NCBI GenBank assembly: GCA_049792815.1
Contig: JBARBG010000005.1
Span: forward strand, 1 to 29,160
DNA from: DAIDKA01 sp049792815
GTDB taxonomy: Bacteria; Pseudomonadota; Gammaproteobacteria; Steroidobacterales; Steroidobacteraceae
DNA length: 29,160 nucleotides
Direction: 5' to 3'
The notes beneath the pieces are model-generated. The model was not told the origin of the DNA and did no database searches. It was given only the letters and a program-made list of their open reading frames with translations. Shown piece by piece: positions 7,499-16,200 of the stretch (position 1 is the stretch's first letter; every line of letters begins with the position of its first letter). The position numbers and the translations under genes are program-made.

Positions 7499-9208
7499 AT
7501 GCCCTACCGCATCAGTCGCCGCGCCTACGCCGCCATGTATGGCCCCACCGTCGGGGACCGTATCCGTCTGGCCGATACCGAGCTCTTCATCATCGTCGAG
7601 GAGGACCGCACGCTGTACGGCGAGGAAGTGAAGTTCGGCGGCGGCAAGGTCATTCGCGACGGCATGGGCCAGTCGCAGGTCAGCCGCGCCGCGGGCGCCG
7701 TGGACACGGTTCTCACCAACGCCGTCATCCTGGATCACTGGGGTGTCATCAAGGCGGACATCGGAATCCGTGCGGGCCGCATTGTCGGAATCGGCAAGGC
7801 GGGTAACCCGGATATACAGCCGGCTGTCGACATTGTGGTCGGCCCCGGCACCGAGGTCATTGCAGCCGAAGGCAAGATTGTCACCGCCGGCGGCATTGAC
7901 GCCCACATTCACTTCATCTGCCCCCAGCAGGTGGAACACGCGCTGTATGCCGGCATCACCACCATGCTGGGCGGCGGCACGGGTCCGGCACACGGCACGC
8001 TCGCCACCACCTGCACGCCGGGCCCCTGGCATCTGGCGCAGATGCTGCAGGCCACCGATCATCTGCCCATGAACATCGGGCTGTATGGCAAGGGCAATGC
8101 CAGCCAGCCCGAGGCGCTGGTGGAAATGGTGCGCGCCGGCGCCTGCGGCCTGAAACTGCACGAGGACTGGGGCACGACTCCTGCCGCGATTGACTGCTGC
8201 CTGTCGGTGGCCGATCAGCTTGACGTTCAGGTCACGCTGCACACGGACACGCTCAACGAATCCGGGTTCGTGGAAAGCACGATCGCGGCCTTCAAGGGTC
8301 GGACCATCCACGCCTTCCACACCGAGGGCGCCGGCGGCGGACACGCACCCGACATCATCAAGGTCTGCGGGCTCGACAACGTGCTGCCCTCGAGCACCAA
8401 TCCCACGCGCCCCTATACCGTGAACACCCTGGATGAGCATCTGGACATGCTCATGGTGTGTCACCACCTCGACGCACGCATCGCCGAAGACGTGGCCTTC
8501 GCCGAGAGCCGCATCCGCAAGGAGACCATCGCCGCCGAGGACATCCTGCAGGACCTCGGTGCCTTCTCCATGATGAGTTCGGACAGCCAGGCCATGGGCC
8601 GCATCGGTGAGACCGTGATCCGCTGCTGGCAGACTGCCGACAAGATGAAGCGCCAGCGCGGCGCGCTGCCCGGCGACAGCGCGACCAGTGACAATTTCCG
8701 CGCCCGCCGCTACATCGCGAAGTACACCATCAACCCCGCGATCGCGCACGGCATCAGCACCCATGTGGGATCAGTGGAGGTAGGCAAACTGGCCGACCTG
8801 GTGCTGTGGTCGCCGGCCTTCTTTGCCGCCAAACCCGAGCTCGTCCTCAAGGGAGGCATGATCGCCGCCGCGCCCATGGGCGATCCCAACGCCAGCATTC
8901 CAACACCACAGCCCGTGCACTATCGCCTCATGTTCGGCGGCATCGGCCGCGGCGCCGCCAACAGCGCGCTCACTTTCGTCAGTGGCGCCTTCATGGATGC
9001 CGCCGGTCCGCAAAGGCTGAGCCTGGCGCGCACCGCGGTCGCCGTCAGCCAGACCCGCGCCCTCGGCAAGACGAACATGGTGCTCAACAGCGCCACCCCG
9101 CACATCGAAGTCGATGCGGAGACTTACGAAGTGCGCGCCGATGGCGTGCTGCTGACCTGCGAGCCGGCACAGGTGCTGCCCCTGGCGCAGCGTTATTTCC
9201 TCTACTGA
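7499..9208 (+). CDS. ureC: urease alpha subunit UreC (catalytic)
   Basis: Catalytic nickel amidohydrolase subunit, 569 residues. All expected active-site residues are visible with a +2 offset from Klebsiella numbering: His136 and His138 in GGIDAHIHFI, the carbamylated Lys219 and His221 in GLKLHEDWG, His248 in LHTD, His274 in AFHTEG, Cys321-His322-His323 on the mobile flap, and Asp362 in SSDSQAMG. The enzyme should therefore be active once loaded with two nickel ions by UreDEFG. It starts at an ATG behind an AAGGAG site. The stop codon shares a base with the ureE start (TGATG). Confidence 0.98.
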   Translation: MPYRISRRAYAAMYGPTVGDRIRLADTELFIIVEEDRTLYGEEVKFGGGKVIRDGMGQSQVSRAAGAVDTVLTNAVILDHWGVIKADIGIRAGRIVGIGKAGNPDIQPAVDIVVGPGTEVIAAEGKIVTAGGIDAHIHFICPQQVEHALYAGITTMLGGGTGPAHGTLATTCTPGPWHLAQMLQATDHLPMNIGLYGKGNASQPEALVEMVRAGACGLKLHEDWGTTPAAIDCCLSVADQLDVQVTLHTDTLNESGFVESTIAAFKGRTIHAFHTEGAGGGHAPDIIKVCGLDNVLPSSTNPTRPYTVNTLDEHLDMLMVCHHLDARIAEDVAFAESRIRKETIAAEDILQDLGAFSMMSSDSQAMGRIGETVIRCWQTADKMKRQRGALPGDSATSDNFRARRYIAKYTINPAIAHGISTHVGSVEVGKLADLVLWSPAFFAAKPELVLKGGMIAAAPMGDPNASIPTPQPVHYRLMFGGIGRGAANSALTFVSGAFMDAAGPQRLSLARTAVAVSQTRALGKTNMVLNSATPHIEVDAETYEVRADGVLLTCEPAQVLPLAQRYFLY

Positions 9209-9672
9209 TGAGCGCCGGGATGTTCAGGGCAACACAGGTGCTGAAGGCGGGCAGCTGGCAGGTGCCGCCCGCCGATCGCGTCACGCTCAGCTACGATGAG
9301 CGTCATCGGCGCCGGCTGCGCTTTCTCGCCGCGGCCGGCACAGAATTTGTGCTGGATCTGCAACGCACCGCCGTGCTCTGCGACGGCGATGGGCTGAGGC
9401 TCGAGGATGGCCGCATCATCCTGGTGATCGCCGCCGCCGAGCCGCTGCTGGAAATCACCGCCGAGGCAGCGCTACTGGCCCGCCTGGCCTGGCATATCGG
9501 CAATCGTCATCTGCCGGCGCAGATCGCCGCCGGGCGCATCCTGATTCGCGAAGACTCGGTCATCGAGAGCATGCTGCTGGGACTGGGCGCCACCGTTGCG
9601 CATGTCAACGAACCCTTCACACCCGAACCGGGCGCCTATCACAGCAATCATCTCCTGCTGCACCATGGATGA
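9208..9672 (+). CDS. ureE: urease accessory protein UreE (nickel metallochaperone)
   Basis: Binds nickel and hands it to UreG during urease maturation. From the ATG overlapping the ureC stop it is 154 residues, with the N-terminal peptide-binding domain and the conserved WHIGNRHLPAQI block carrying the dimer-interface nickel ligand His101, then the MLLGLGA segment. The C-terminus has four scattered histidines (YHSNH and LHHG) rather than the long poly-His tail of Klebsiella UreE, so extra nickel storage is probably modest. The upstream part of the open frame inside ureC is not coding. The end overlaps ureF by 8 bases. Confidence 0.93.
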   Translation: MSAGMFRATQVLKAGSWQVPPADRVTLSYDERHRRRLRFLAAAGTEFVLDLQRTAVLCDGDGLRLEDGRIILVIAAAEPLLEITAEAALLARLAWHIGNRHLPAQIAAGRILIREDSVIESMLLGLGATVAHVNEPFTPEPGAYHSNHLLLHHG

Positions 9673-10387
9673 GCCGCGACCCCAGGCCTTCATCACACAG
9701 TTCCAGCTCCTGGCCTGGTGTTCGCCGGCCTATCCCACCGGCGCGTTCAGCTACAGCCATGGCATGGAGTGGGCGGTAGAGGCCGGAGCGGTCACGACGC
9801 TTGAGGGGCTGCTGGACTACGTCACCGCGGTCCTGGTGCGCGGCGGCGGCAAGGTGGACGCGGTGTTGTTCGCGCACGCCTGGCGTGCGGCCCAGCAACC
9901 CGAAGCGCTCTGGCGGCACGGCGCGCGGACGCGGCTGCGCGAGCTCGCCGAGCTGGCCGCAGCCTTTCGTGCCACTTCGGAGACGGCTCTGGAAAGCCAT
10001 CAGCAGGGCGCGGCGTTCCTCGACGTGACCCGCAAAGCCTGGCCGCATCCGCGGCTGAGTGAGTTCGCCGCCGACCTTCACGGCCAGCCTATCGCGCAAT
10101 CCGTTGCGGTCGCCGTGGCCTGCGCGGCCCACGGCATCGCGCTGTCCGTCGCGCTCCCCGCCTTCGTCCAGGTGCTTGCCGCCAACCTGGTGTCCTCGGG
10201 AGCGCGCCTGATCCCCCTGGGTCAGACCGATGCGCAGATCGCGATGGCCCGCCTCGCCCCGGTGGTCGCAGATACTGCAGCGGCGGCCCTTACCGTCGCC
10301 CTGGATGATCTGGGCACTTCCGCCCCGGTGCTGGACCTGTGTTCCATGCGCCATGAAACTCAATACACAAGGCTCTTCCGATCATGA
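9665..10387 (+). CDS. ureF: urease accessory protein UreF
   Basis: All-helical accessory protein that bridges UreD and UreG in the urease activation complex. The diagnostic SPAYPTGAFSYSHGME segment follows shortly after the start, and CAAHGIALSVALPAF plus SSGARLIPLGQTDAQ occur later. I chose the ATG at 9665 (240 residues) because the earlier in-frame start at 9596 would only extend into ureE. It overlaps ureE by 8 bases and ureG by 4 (ATGA), consistent with coupled synthesis of the accessory proteins. Confidence 0.94.
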   Translation: MDEPRPQAFITQFQLLAWCSPAYPTGAFSYSHGMEWAVEAGAVTTLEGLLDYVTAVLVRGGGKVDAVLFAHAWRAAQQPEALWRHGARTRLRELAELAAAFRATSETALESHQQGAAFLDVTRKAWPHPRLSEFAADLHGQPIAQSVAVAVACAAHGIALSVALPAFVQVLAANLVSSGARLIPLGQTDAQIAMARLAPVVADTAAAALTVALDDLGTSAPVLDLCSMRHETQYTRLFRS

Positions 10388-11061
10388 ACACCAATGCCGC
10401 AACGACACTTTCCGCCGCCACCGGTGCTTTGCGTGTGGGCATCGGAGGGCCCGTGGGGTCGGGCAAGACTGCGCTCACCGAGCGTCTGTGCCGCCACCTG
10501 TGCCGCCTCTACGACACCGCGGCCATCACCAATGACATCTACACCAAGGAGGATGCGCAGTTCCTGACACGCTCCGGCGTACTGCCGCCCGAGCGCATCA
10601 TGGGAGTGGAAACCGGTGGTTGCCCGCACACCGCCATTCGCGAGGACGCCAGCATCAACCTGGCGGCCGTGGCGCAGATGCACGCCCGCTTCCCGGGCCT
10701 GGAACTCATTTTCATTGAAAGCGGCGGCGACAACCTCGCGGCCACGTTCAGCCCCGAGCTCGCAGACCTGACGATTTATGTCATCGATGTCTCCGCCGGC
10801 GACAAGATTCCGCGCAAGGGCGGACCGGGCATCACCCGTTCGGACATTCTGGTCATCAACAAGATCGATCTGGCGCCACTGGTGGAGGCCTCGCTGGAGG
10901 TCATGGACCGGGATGCGCGCAGGATGCGCGGCACGCGGCCCTTCATCTTCACCAATCTGAAGAAGGACATCGGGGTTGCCGAGATCGCAGCCTTCATCAT
11001 CCGCGCAGGCGGTCTGCCGGATCGCAGCGCCGCCAACGCGGTATGCTCTGACCCGCAATGA
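10384..11061 (+). CDS. ureG: urease accessory GTPase UreG
   Basis: SIMIBI-class GTPase whose GTP hydrolysis drives nickel insertion into urease. The P-loop GGPVGSGKT is at residues 21-29, the nickel-binding Cys-Pro-His triad at 80-82 in ETGGCPHTAIRED, the Switch/Walker B region in IFIESGGDNLAATFSPEL, and the guanine-specificity NKIDLA further on. The 225-residue length includes a short Ala/Thr-rich N-terminal tail instead of the His-rich tail seen in some homologues. The stop overlaps the start of the next gene (ATGA). Confidence 0.97.
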   Translation: MNTNAATTLSAATGALRVGIGGPVGSGKTALTERLCRHLCRLYDTAAITNDIYTKEDAQFLTRSGVLPPERIMGVETGGCPHTAIREDASINLAAVAQMHARFPGLELIFIESGGDNLAATFSPELADLTIYVIDVSAGDKIPRKGGPGITRSDILVINKIDLAPLVEASLEVMDRDARRMRGTRPFIFTNLKKDIGVAEIAAFIIRAGGLPDRSAANAVCSDPQ

Positions 11062-11873
11062 CTACCGAGGCCCGATTGCCCACCTTCTTCATCCCCCATG
11101 GCGGCGGTCCCTGCTTCTTCATGGACTGGCCAGGCCCATCCCCCAATCCCTGGACCACCCTGGCCGCCTGGTTGCGGGCGCTGCCCGCAACCCTGCCCCA
11201 TCCGCCCCGCGCCCTGCTGGTGATCTCCGGGCACTGGGAGGCCGAGCCGGTGGCGGTCAATGTGCAGCGCCAGCCACCGCTGCTGTTTGACTACTACGGG
11301 TTTCCGGATAACACCTATCGCCTGAAATATCCCGCGCCGGGCGATCCGCAGCTGGCGAGCAAGGTTCGCATGCTGCTGGCGAGCGCGGGGTTTGCCTGCA
11401 GCGAAGAACACCAGCGCGGCCTGGATCACGGTGTGTTCGTGCCCTTCCTGCTGGTCTACCCGGAGGCCAACGTCCCCCTGGTACAGCTGTCACTGAAGCA
11501 GGGTCTGTCCGCCGCTGAGCATCTCAGACTCGGCGCGGCGCTGGCGCCGCTGCGTGATCAGGGCGTGCTGATCGTCGGCAGCGGCATGAGCTTTCACAAC
11601 CTGCGGGTGCGCTCCATGGACAACGCGCTCATACCCGGCTCACAGCAGTTCGATGACTGGCTGGGGCAGACGGTGTGTCAGCGCGATGTCCAGGCGCGCA
11701 ATGCTGGCCTGACCGACTGGTCGCAGGCGCCGGCCGCCCGCTACGCCCATCCTACGGAAGAGCACTTGCTGCCACTGATGGTCGCCGCGGGCGCCGCCGG
11801 CGACGATGTGGCGGCCCGCACCTTCAATGACGTCATGATGGGCTGGCGAATCTCCGGATTCCGCTTCGGCTAG
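11058..11873 (+). CDS. class III extradiol ring-cleavage dioxygenase, DODA/YgiD type
   Basis: 271-residue protein of the LigB superfamily, whose DODA-like members cleave catechols such as DOPA using one metal ion. Candidate metal and catalytic histidines are His14 in IPHGGGP, His59 in ISGHWE, His124 in GLDHGVFVP, His180 in GSGMSFHN, and a late HPTEEH (231-236). The pattern and length match E. coli YgiD and plant DODA. It starts with an ATG overlapping the ureG stop by four bases, so it is probably expressed with urease, although no pathway link is obvious. Its 3' end lies 5 bases from the end of the convergent DUF218 gene. The natural substrate cannot be deduced. Confidence 0.88.
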   Translation: MTTEARLPTFFIPHGGGPCFFMDWPGPSPNPWTTLAAWLRALPATLPHPPRALLVISGHWEAEPVAVNVQRQPPLLFDYYGFPDNTYRLKYPAPGDPQLASKVRMLLASAGFACSEEHQRGLDHGVFVPFLLVYPEANVPLVQLSLKQGLSAAEHLRLGAALAPLRDQGVLIVGSGMSFHNLRVRSMDNALIPGSQQFDDWLGQTVCQRDVQARNAGLTDWSQAPAARYAHPTEEHLLPLMVAAGAAGDDVAARTFNDVMMGWRISGFRFG

Positions 11874-11878
11874 CTCAC

Positions 11879-12649
11879 CTAAGGTTGCTGACGCCGCAGG
11901 TGCAGGACCGCCAAGAGCTCGCGCACCCGTTCGCCCACCAGTTCATAGATGGCGCGGTTGGAACGCTGCATATCGTCCGCTGACGGCAGGTAACGGAATG
12001 GCGGATCGTCGTGGCGGGTGTACATGTCCACGGGCGCCGCGGTCACCGTAAGCCCGGTCGCGGCGAATTCACGGACCGACCGCAGCATGTGCGTGGAGTT
12101 GGTCACGAGCAGGATCGACGTCACATGATCCGCGCGCAGCATTGCGGCGGAATTGCGCGCATTCTCAAAAGTATCGTGGGAATTGCGGTCCACCCAGCGC
12201 GGCGGCAACTGGAAATCGCGTGCCAGGGACACCGCCATGGCTTGGACATTCTGCGGGTCGCTGGTCACCAGGATGGGCAAATGCGTCAGCCGTGACAGGC
12301 GGGCGCCGTAGTTGATGCGTTCCAGCAGATCCACTTCCACCGCCGGCTGTCCGCCATACTCGGGCGCGTGATCGCGCGAGCCCGGGCCGCCGAGGATCAC
12401 GATGGCCTGGGCATTGGTCGCCCGGGCCGGATCGAATGCCGGATAGCCCTCGGCCAGCCAGGTCAGCCCGTCGGCCACGATCGATACCGACAGCACCCAC
12501 CACAGACTTAAGGCGATGATCAGGCAGGTCCAGCCGCTGCGCCGATGGCGCCGCGCGAGCAGCACCGCGCCCAGTATCGCCAGAATCATCAACCCATCGG
12601 GAGGTAGCAGCAATGTATGGACCATTGCCTTGAACCAGAAGAAATACAT
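11879..12649 (-). CDS. YdcF/ElyC-type DUF218 membrane protein
   Basis: 256-residue protein with two N-terminal hydrophobic segments (about 8-30 and 40-60) followed by a DUF218 domain. The Rossmann-like opening AQAIVILGGPG, the NTFENA-like segment HDTFENARNSA and LLVTNSTHMLRS fit the family. ElyC-type members are linked to envelope and peptidoglycan or lipid-carrier homeostasis; DUF218 enzymes in general are poorly defined. It is the last gene of the long minus-strand gene run, 7 bases after the NTF2-like lipoprotein gene. The assignment to the family is firm, the function is not. Confidence 0.85.
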   Translation of the reverse strand: MYFFWFKAMVHTLLLPPDGLMILAILGAVLLARRHRRSGWTCLIIALSLWWVLSVSIVADGLTWLAEGYPAFDPARATNAQAIVILGGPGSRDHAPEYGGQPAVEVDLLERINYGARLSRLTHLPILVTSDPQNVQAMAVSLARDFQLPPRWVDRNSHDTFENARNSAAMLRADHVTSILLVTNSTHMLRSVREFAATGLTVTAAPVDMYTRHDDPPFRYLPSADDMQRSNRAIYELVGERVRELLAVLHLRRQQP

Positions 12650-12656
12650 CAGCGGT

Positions 12657-13190
12657 CTATTCGGTGCGTGTGCGGTTGACGATGAGCCACTTGCCGTTGA
12701 TCTTCTTCAAAGTATCCACGTACCGGCCGATGGCGGAGATGTGGATATTGACATTGGTGTGCATCACCACCATCCACGTGGAGGTGTGTCGCGCCGTGGT
12801 GTCATCGATGATGACGATCCGGTCATCACTGTTGCGGTTGAAACGCCGCAACGACGCCGGATCGTAGCTCAGAGTCTTCGGATCCGCAGTGCGCGCCTTC
12901 TCGACGCGACTGGCGATGATGGTACGGATTTCGTCGCGTCCCTTGTAGATCATCCGGTCGTAACCGAACACCGGACCCTTCTCATCCAGCCGATAGATGG
13001 CATCCGGCGCGAAGGCGCCGGCGAACAGGTCCGGGTCACTGAGTTCAAAACCCACGTTGGCCCGTGACAGGGTGTCCTCGATCGCATCGCGATCCGTCAG
13101 CCGCGGCTCGCCGCCCTGCAGCGCCGCGCCGGTGACGCACCCACCCAGGAACAGCACTGTCGTGCACACGATCAGCTTGATTGCCTGCAT
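12657..13190 (-). CDS. NTF2/SnoaL-like lipoprotein
   Basis: 177-residue exported protein. The N-terminus is a lipoprotein signal with lipobox LGGC (15-18), so it is probably lipid-anchored at Cys18. The mature part has SnoaL/NTF2-like features: DRDAIEDTLSRANVGFELSD at the start, FAPDAIYRLDE, and a final strand KINGKWLIVNRTR. These domains bind or turn over small molecules, but no catalytic set is evident. I chose the ATG at 13190 because it starts the lipoprotein signal; the frame extends 135 bases upstream into the neighbouring gene without family support. It sits 19 bases after the DUF4175 gene, so it is likely in the same operon. Confidence 0.8.
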   Translation of the reverse strand: MQAIKLIVCTTVLFLGGCVTGAALQGGEPRLTDRDAIEDTLSRANVGFELSDPDLFAGAFAPDAIYRLDEKGPVFGYDRMIYKGRDEIRTIIASRVEKARTADPKTLSYDPASLRRFNRNSDDRIVIIDDTTARHTSTWMVVMHTNVNIHISAIGRYVDTLKKINGKWLIVNRTRTE

Positions 13191-13209
13191 TTGCCCCCCG
13201 CTGGTTCTG

Positions 13210-16200
13210 TTACTGGCCCTTGCTGAGGCGACGGTAGTACTCGGCCACCGCGTCCTGATACCCCTCCGGTACCGGCAGCGATTCGGCGTTGCGCACGACA
13301 CCGCGATTGTCATCGGCGGGATCATGCCCCAACTGCAGCTCCAGACGATCCACGCCGCTGTGCACTTCAGCGAACAGCTGATCGACGACCTGCGGATTGC
13401 CGGGAAAGCGGCGTGGATCCAGCTGCTGCATGGAACGAATCAGATCATCGACCTGGCGCTTGGCGACCGGATCATCGGCCACGGCCCGTCGAAGATTCTG
13501 CAGGTCCGCCAGCCCCTGGTCGAAATTCTTTTCCCGGTCCGCCGGGGTTGGACCGGTATCCGGCGCCGCGGTACCACGGGCAGCATGGCCGTTATTTCCA
13601 GCGTTCCAGCCCCCGTCGATGTAGCCACCGGCGCCCCCGCCGGCATCCCGCACACCGCCCGCTCGCATGGCACCGTTGGCGGTTTCGCCGCGCTGCCCCT
13701 GACCCTTACTCTGAGCCTGGTCCTGACCCTGGCCCTGGCCCTGACTTTGGGCCTGGCCCGAAGCGCCACCGCGCGCCAGGGCATTGGGATCAATGCGCTG
13801 GCCCGGCTGCGCCGCGGCATCCATCTGTGCCTGTGCCAGGCGGGCGCGGAAGCGCTGTACGGCGCTCAAGGCCTCATCGGCGCCAGAACCCTCACCCGAT
13901 GCACGACTTGCCTGGCGTACTGACTCACCCAGCTTGGCCAGTGCGTCGGGGATATCACTCTCCGAGGAATCCGCTGCGGGGTTGTAATTTCGGCGCATCA
14001 GATCGGCGCTACGCTGAAGTCGGGTCTGAACATCCGACTCATCGAGATTGTTCAACGCGTCGCGCAGCTTCGCGGCGGCATCGCGGCTGCCCTTCAACGC
14101 CTCGCGCTCTGCATCCCGCAAGGACTGCTCCAGGCGGCCCACATCATCGGCCAGCTGCTGACGTGCATCGATCAGGCTGTCGGCACTGGGCGCGGGCCGG
14201 CCGGAGCGGCCCAAACCGTTCGGATGATCGAGCAGGTCCTTCAGCTGGTCCTGCTGCTGGCGCGCACGGTCAGCCAGCTGCTGCGCCTTGCGACCCAGCT
14301 CATCCAGATGCCCCGAAGATTGATTGCGCTGCAGGCCGCCCAAGGCGGCCATGGCGTCACGCAGTCCCTCCGCCGCACGGCGGGCACCGGCCGCATCACG
14401 CTGATCCACGGCACGACGCATAGACTCCTGCGCCTCACGCAGCCGGTTCATGGCCTGGCGGATGGTGGCCTGCGCGTCGGCACCAGACTGACCAGACTGA
14501 CCGGACTGACCGGACTGACCCGCTTTGCCGGATTTTCCCGACTGACCCGACTGACCCGACTGACCCGATTGGGACCCGGACTGCCCGTTCTGGGCCATCT
14601 GTTCCAGCTGCCGTTGCAGCTCCTCGGCCTGCCGGCGCAGCATTTCCTGCTGCCAGCGCTCACCGGCGGCATCGGCGGCGTTCGGGCGCTCCTGTGCCAG
14701 TTCCTCCTGCTTGCGGGCCAGCTCGTCGAGCTTGCGCAACGCCGCGTCGATCTGCTGGTCGCGCTGCTGCTCGGGCGAGGCTGACTGTGCGGTCTCGTAC
14801 GAATTCTTCTGCGTGTCCAGCTCCAGGTCCGAAAGACTCGCCAGATCGCGGCCCATGCTGCCACCGCCAGCACCACCACCGGCGCTACCGAACGCCACCT
14901 GGATCTGCCGGAAGGTGGCCTCGGCGCGCAGCAGATGCTGCAGGGCCTTCTGCTCATCGGGCAGCGCCGCTTTCCACTGCAACTGCGCAAGCTTCGTGGC
15001 TGCCGGCGTCATGGCATCGGCCGCCGCGCTCATTTCCTTCTGAAAGCCGCTGAACTGCTCATTGGCATCGGTGAGGTCGCGCGCCTGCAGCCGCCCGGTG
15101 AGCGACATCGCCTGGCCACGCAACGTGTTCTGCACGTCGGAGAGAAACTTCGCCTGCTCGGCCTGGCGCGCCGCGGCCGCACGACCGTCAACCTGGGCGA
15201 AGGTGCCGGCGATGATTTCCTTTTCGCGCCTTGAGATGTCCATCTGCTGATTGGCGCCGCCGCCACCACCGCCACCGCCCGCCTGCTGGGACTGGGAGAA
15301 CTCGCGCTCGTAGGGATCGGCCTGCAGGAAGACCATCTGTGAGCGCGACTGCGCCCGCGCATCGGCGGCCTGGGCATAAATGGTGACGACGTCTCCGGGC
15401 ACCAGGTTCATCGATTCCAGGCTGATCACCGCGGCGCCACGCGCCTGCCGCGTGCCGGCGTGCGGCAGGAGATTGATCGGCTGATCCGGCCCGCCGTTGA
15501 CTGAATAATGCAGCGAGAACTCACGCAGACCGAAGTCATCGGCCGCCTGGGCATTGATGGTCACCTCTTCGATTGGACTGGCACGGTAGTCGCCGCCCGG
15601 TTTGACGATCGCCACCTGCGGGGCGGCGGCCTCGGCGGCCTCGATGAAATAATCCTCGGTGATGCGCGTGGGCCGCTGGCGATCCACAGTAGTGAGGTGG
15701 TACTCACCATCCTTGTCCAGGGGCACCGTGACGCTGTAGGTATTGCCGGTCACAGCGACCAGCGGCAGCTGCTGACCGTCGTCCAGCACCAGGGCGCCGT
15801 GAACCAGTGGTTGATCGGTCAGAATCGACAGCTCGGCATGGGTGCCCTGGACCGCGCGCAGGTCACCGCCACGCTCCTCGATGCGATCCGGCATCTGGGT
15901 CCAGGCCGGGAAATGATAGGTGACGCGAATCTGGCGCACCTGGGCGACATCGGCCACCTGCGCCTGGAAATGCGCCGACTCCAGCGGCCCGGCCTCGACG
16001 TAGTATTCGGCGTGGTCCGGCAAGGCGGACAGCAGGTAGCGGAAGCCGCCGGATTGCGGCTGCGGCTGCATGATCACCTGCTGCCAGGCGGCAGTGCCGA
16101 TACGCACATGCAAGCGCACGTCGCGCGTCGTAAGGCCGACAACGCCCGCGGTGATGAGCAGATCGGAATGACGCCGCAGTGTCGTGTCACCGGGCGCCAC

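Noticed and set aside
11870..11895. Near-palindrome around ACCTAAGGT between convergent genes as a terminator
   Set aside because: Too short, imperfect, and without a GC stem plus T-run.
14484..14580. Repeat tract considered as a CRISPR array
   Set aside because: Units are 9 bases without spacers and encode an in-frame Ser-Gly-Gln linker.
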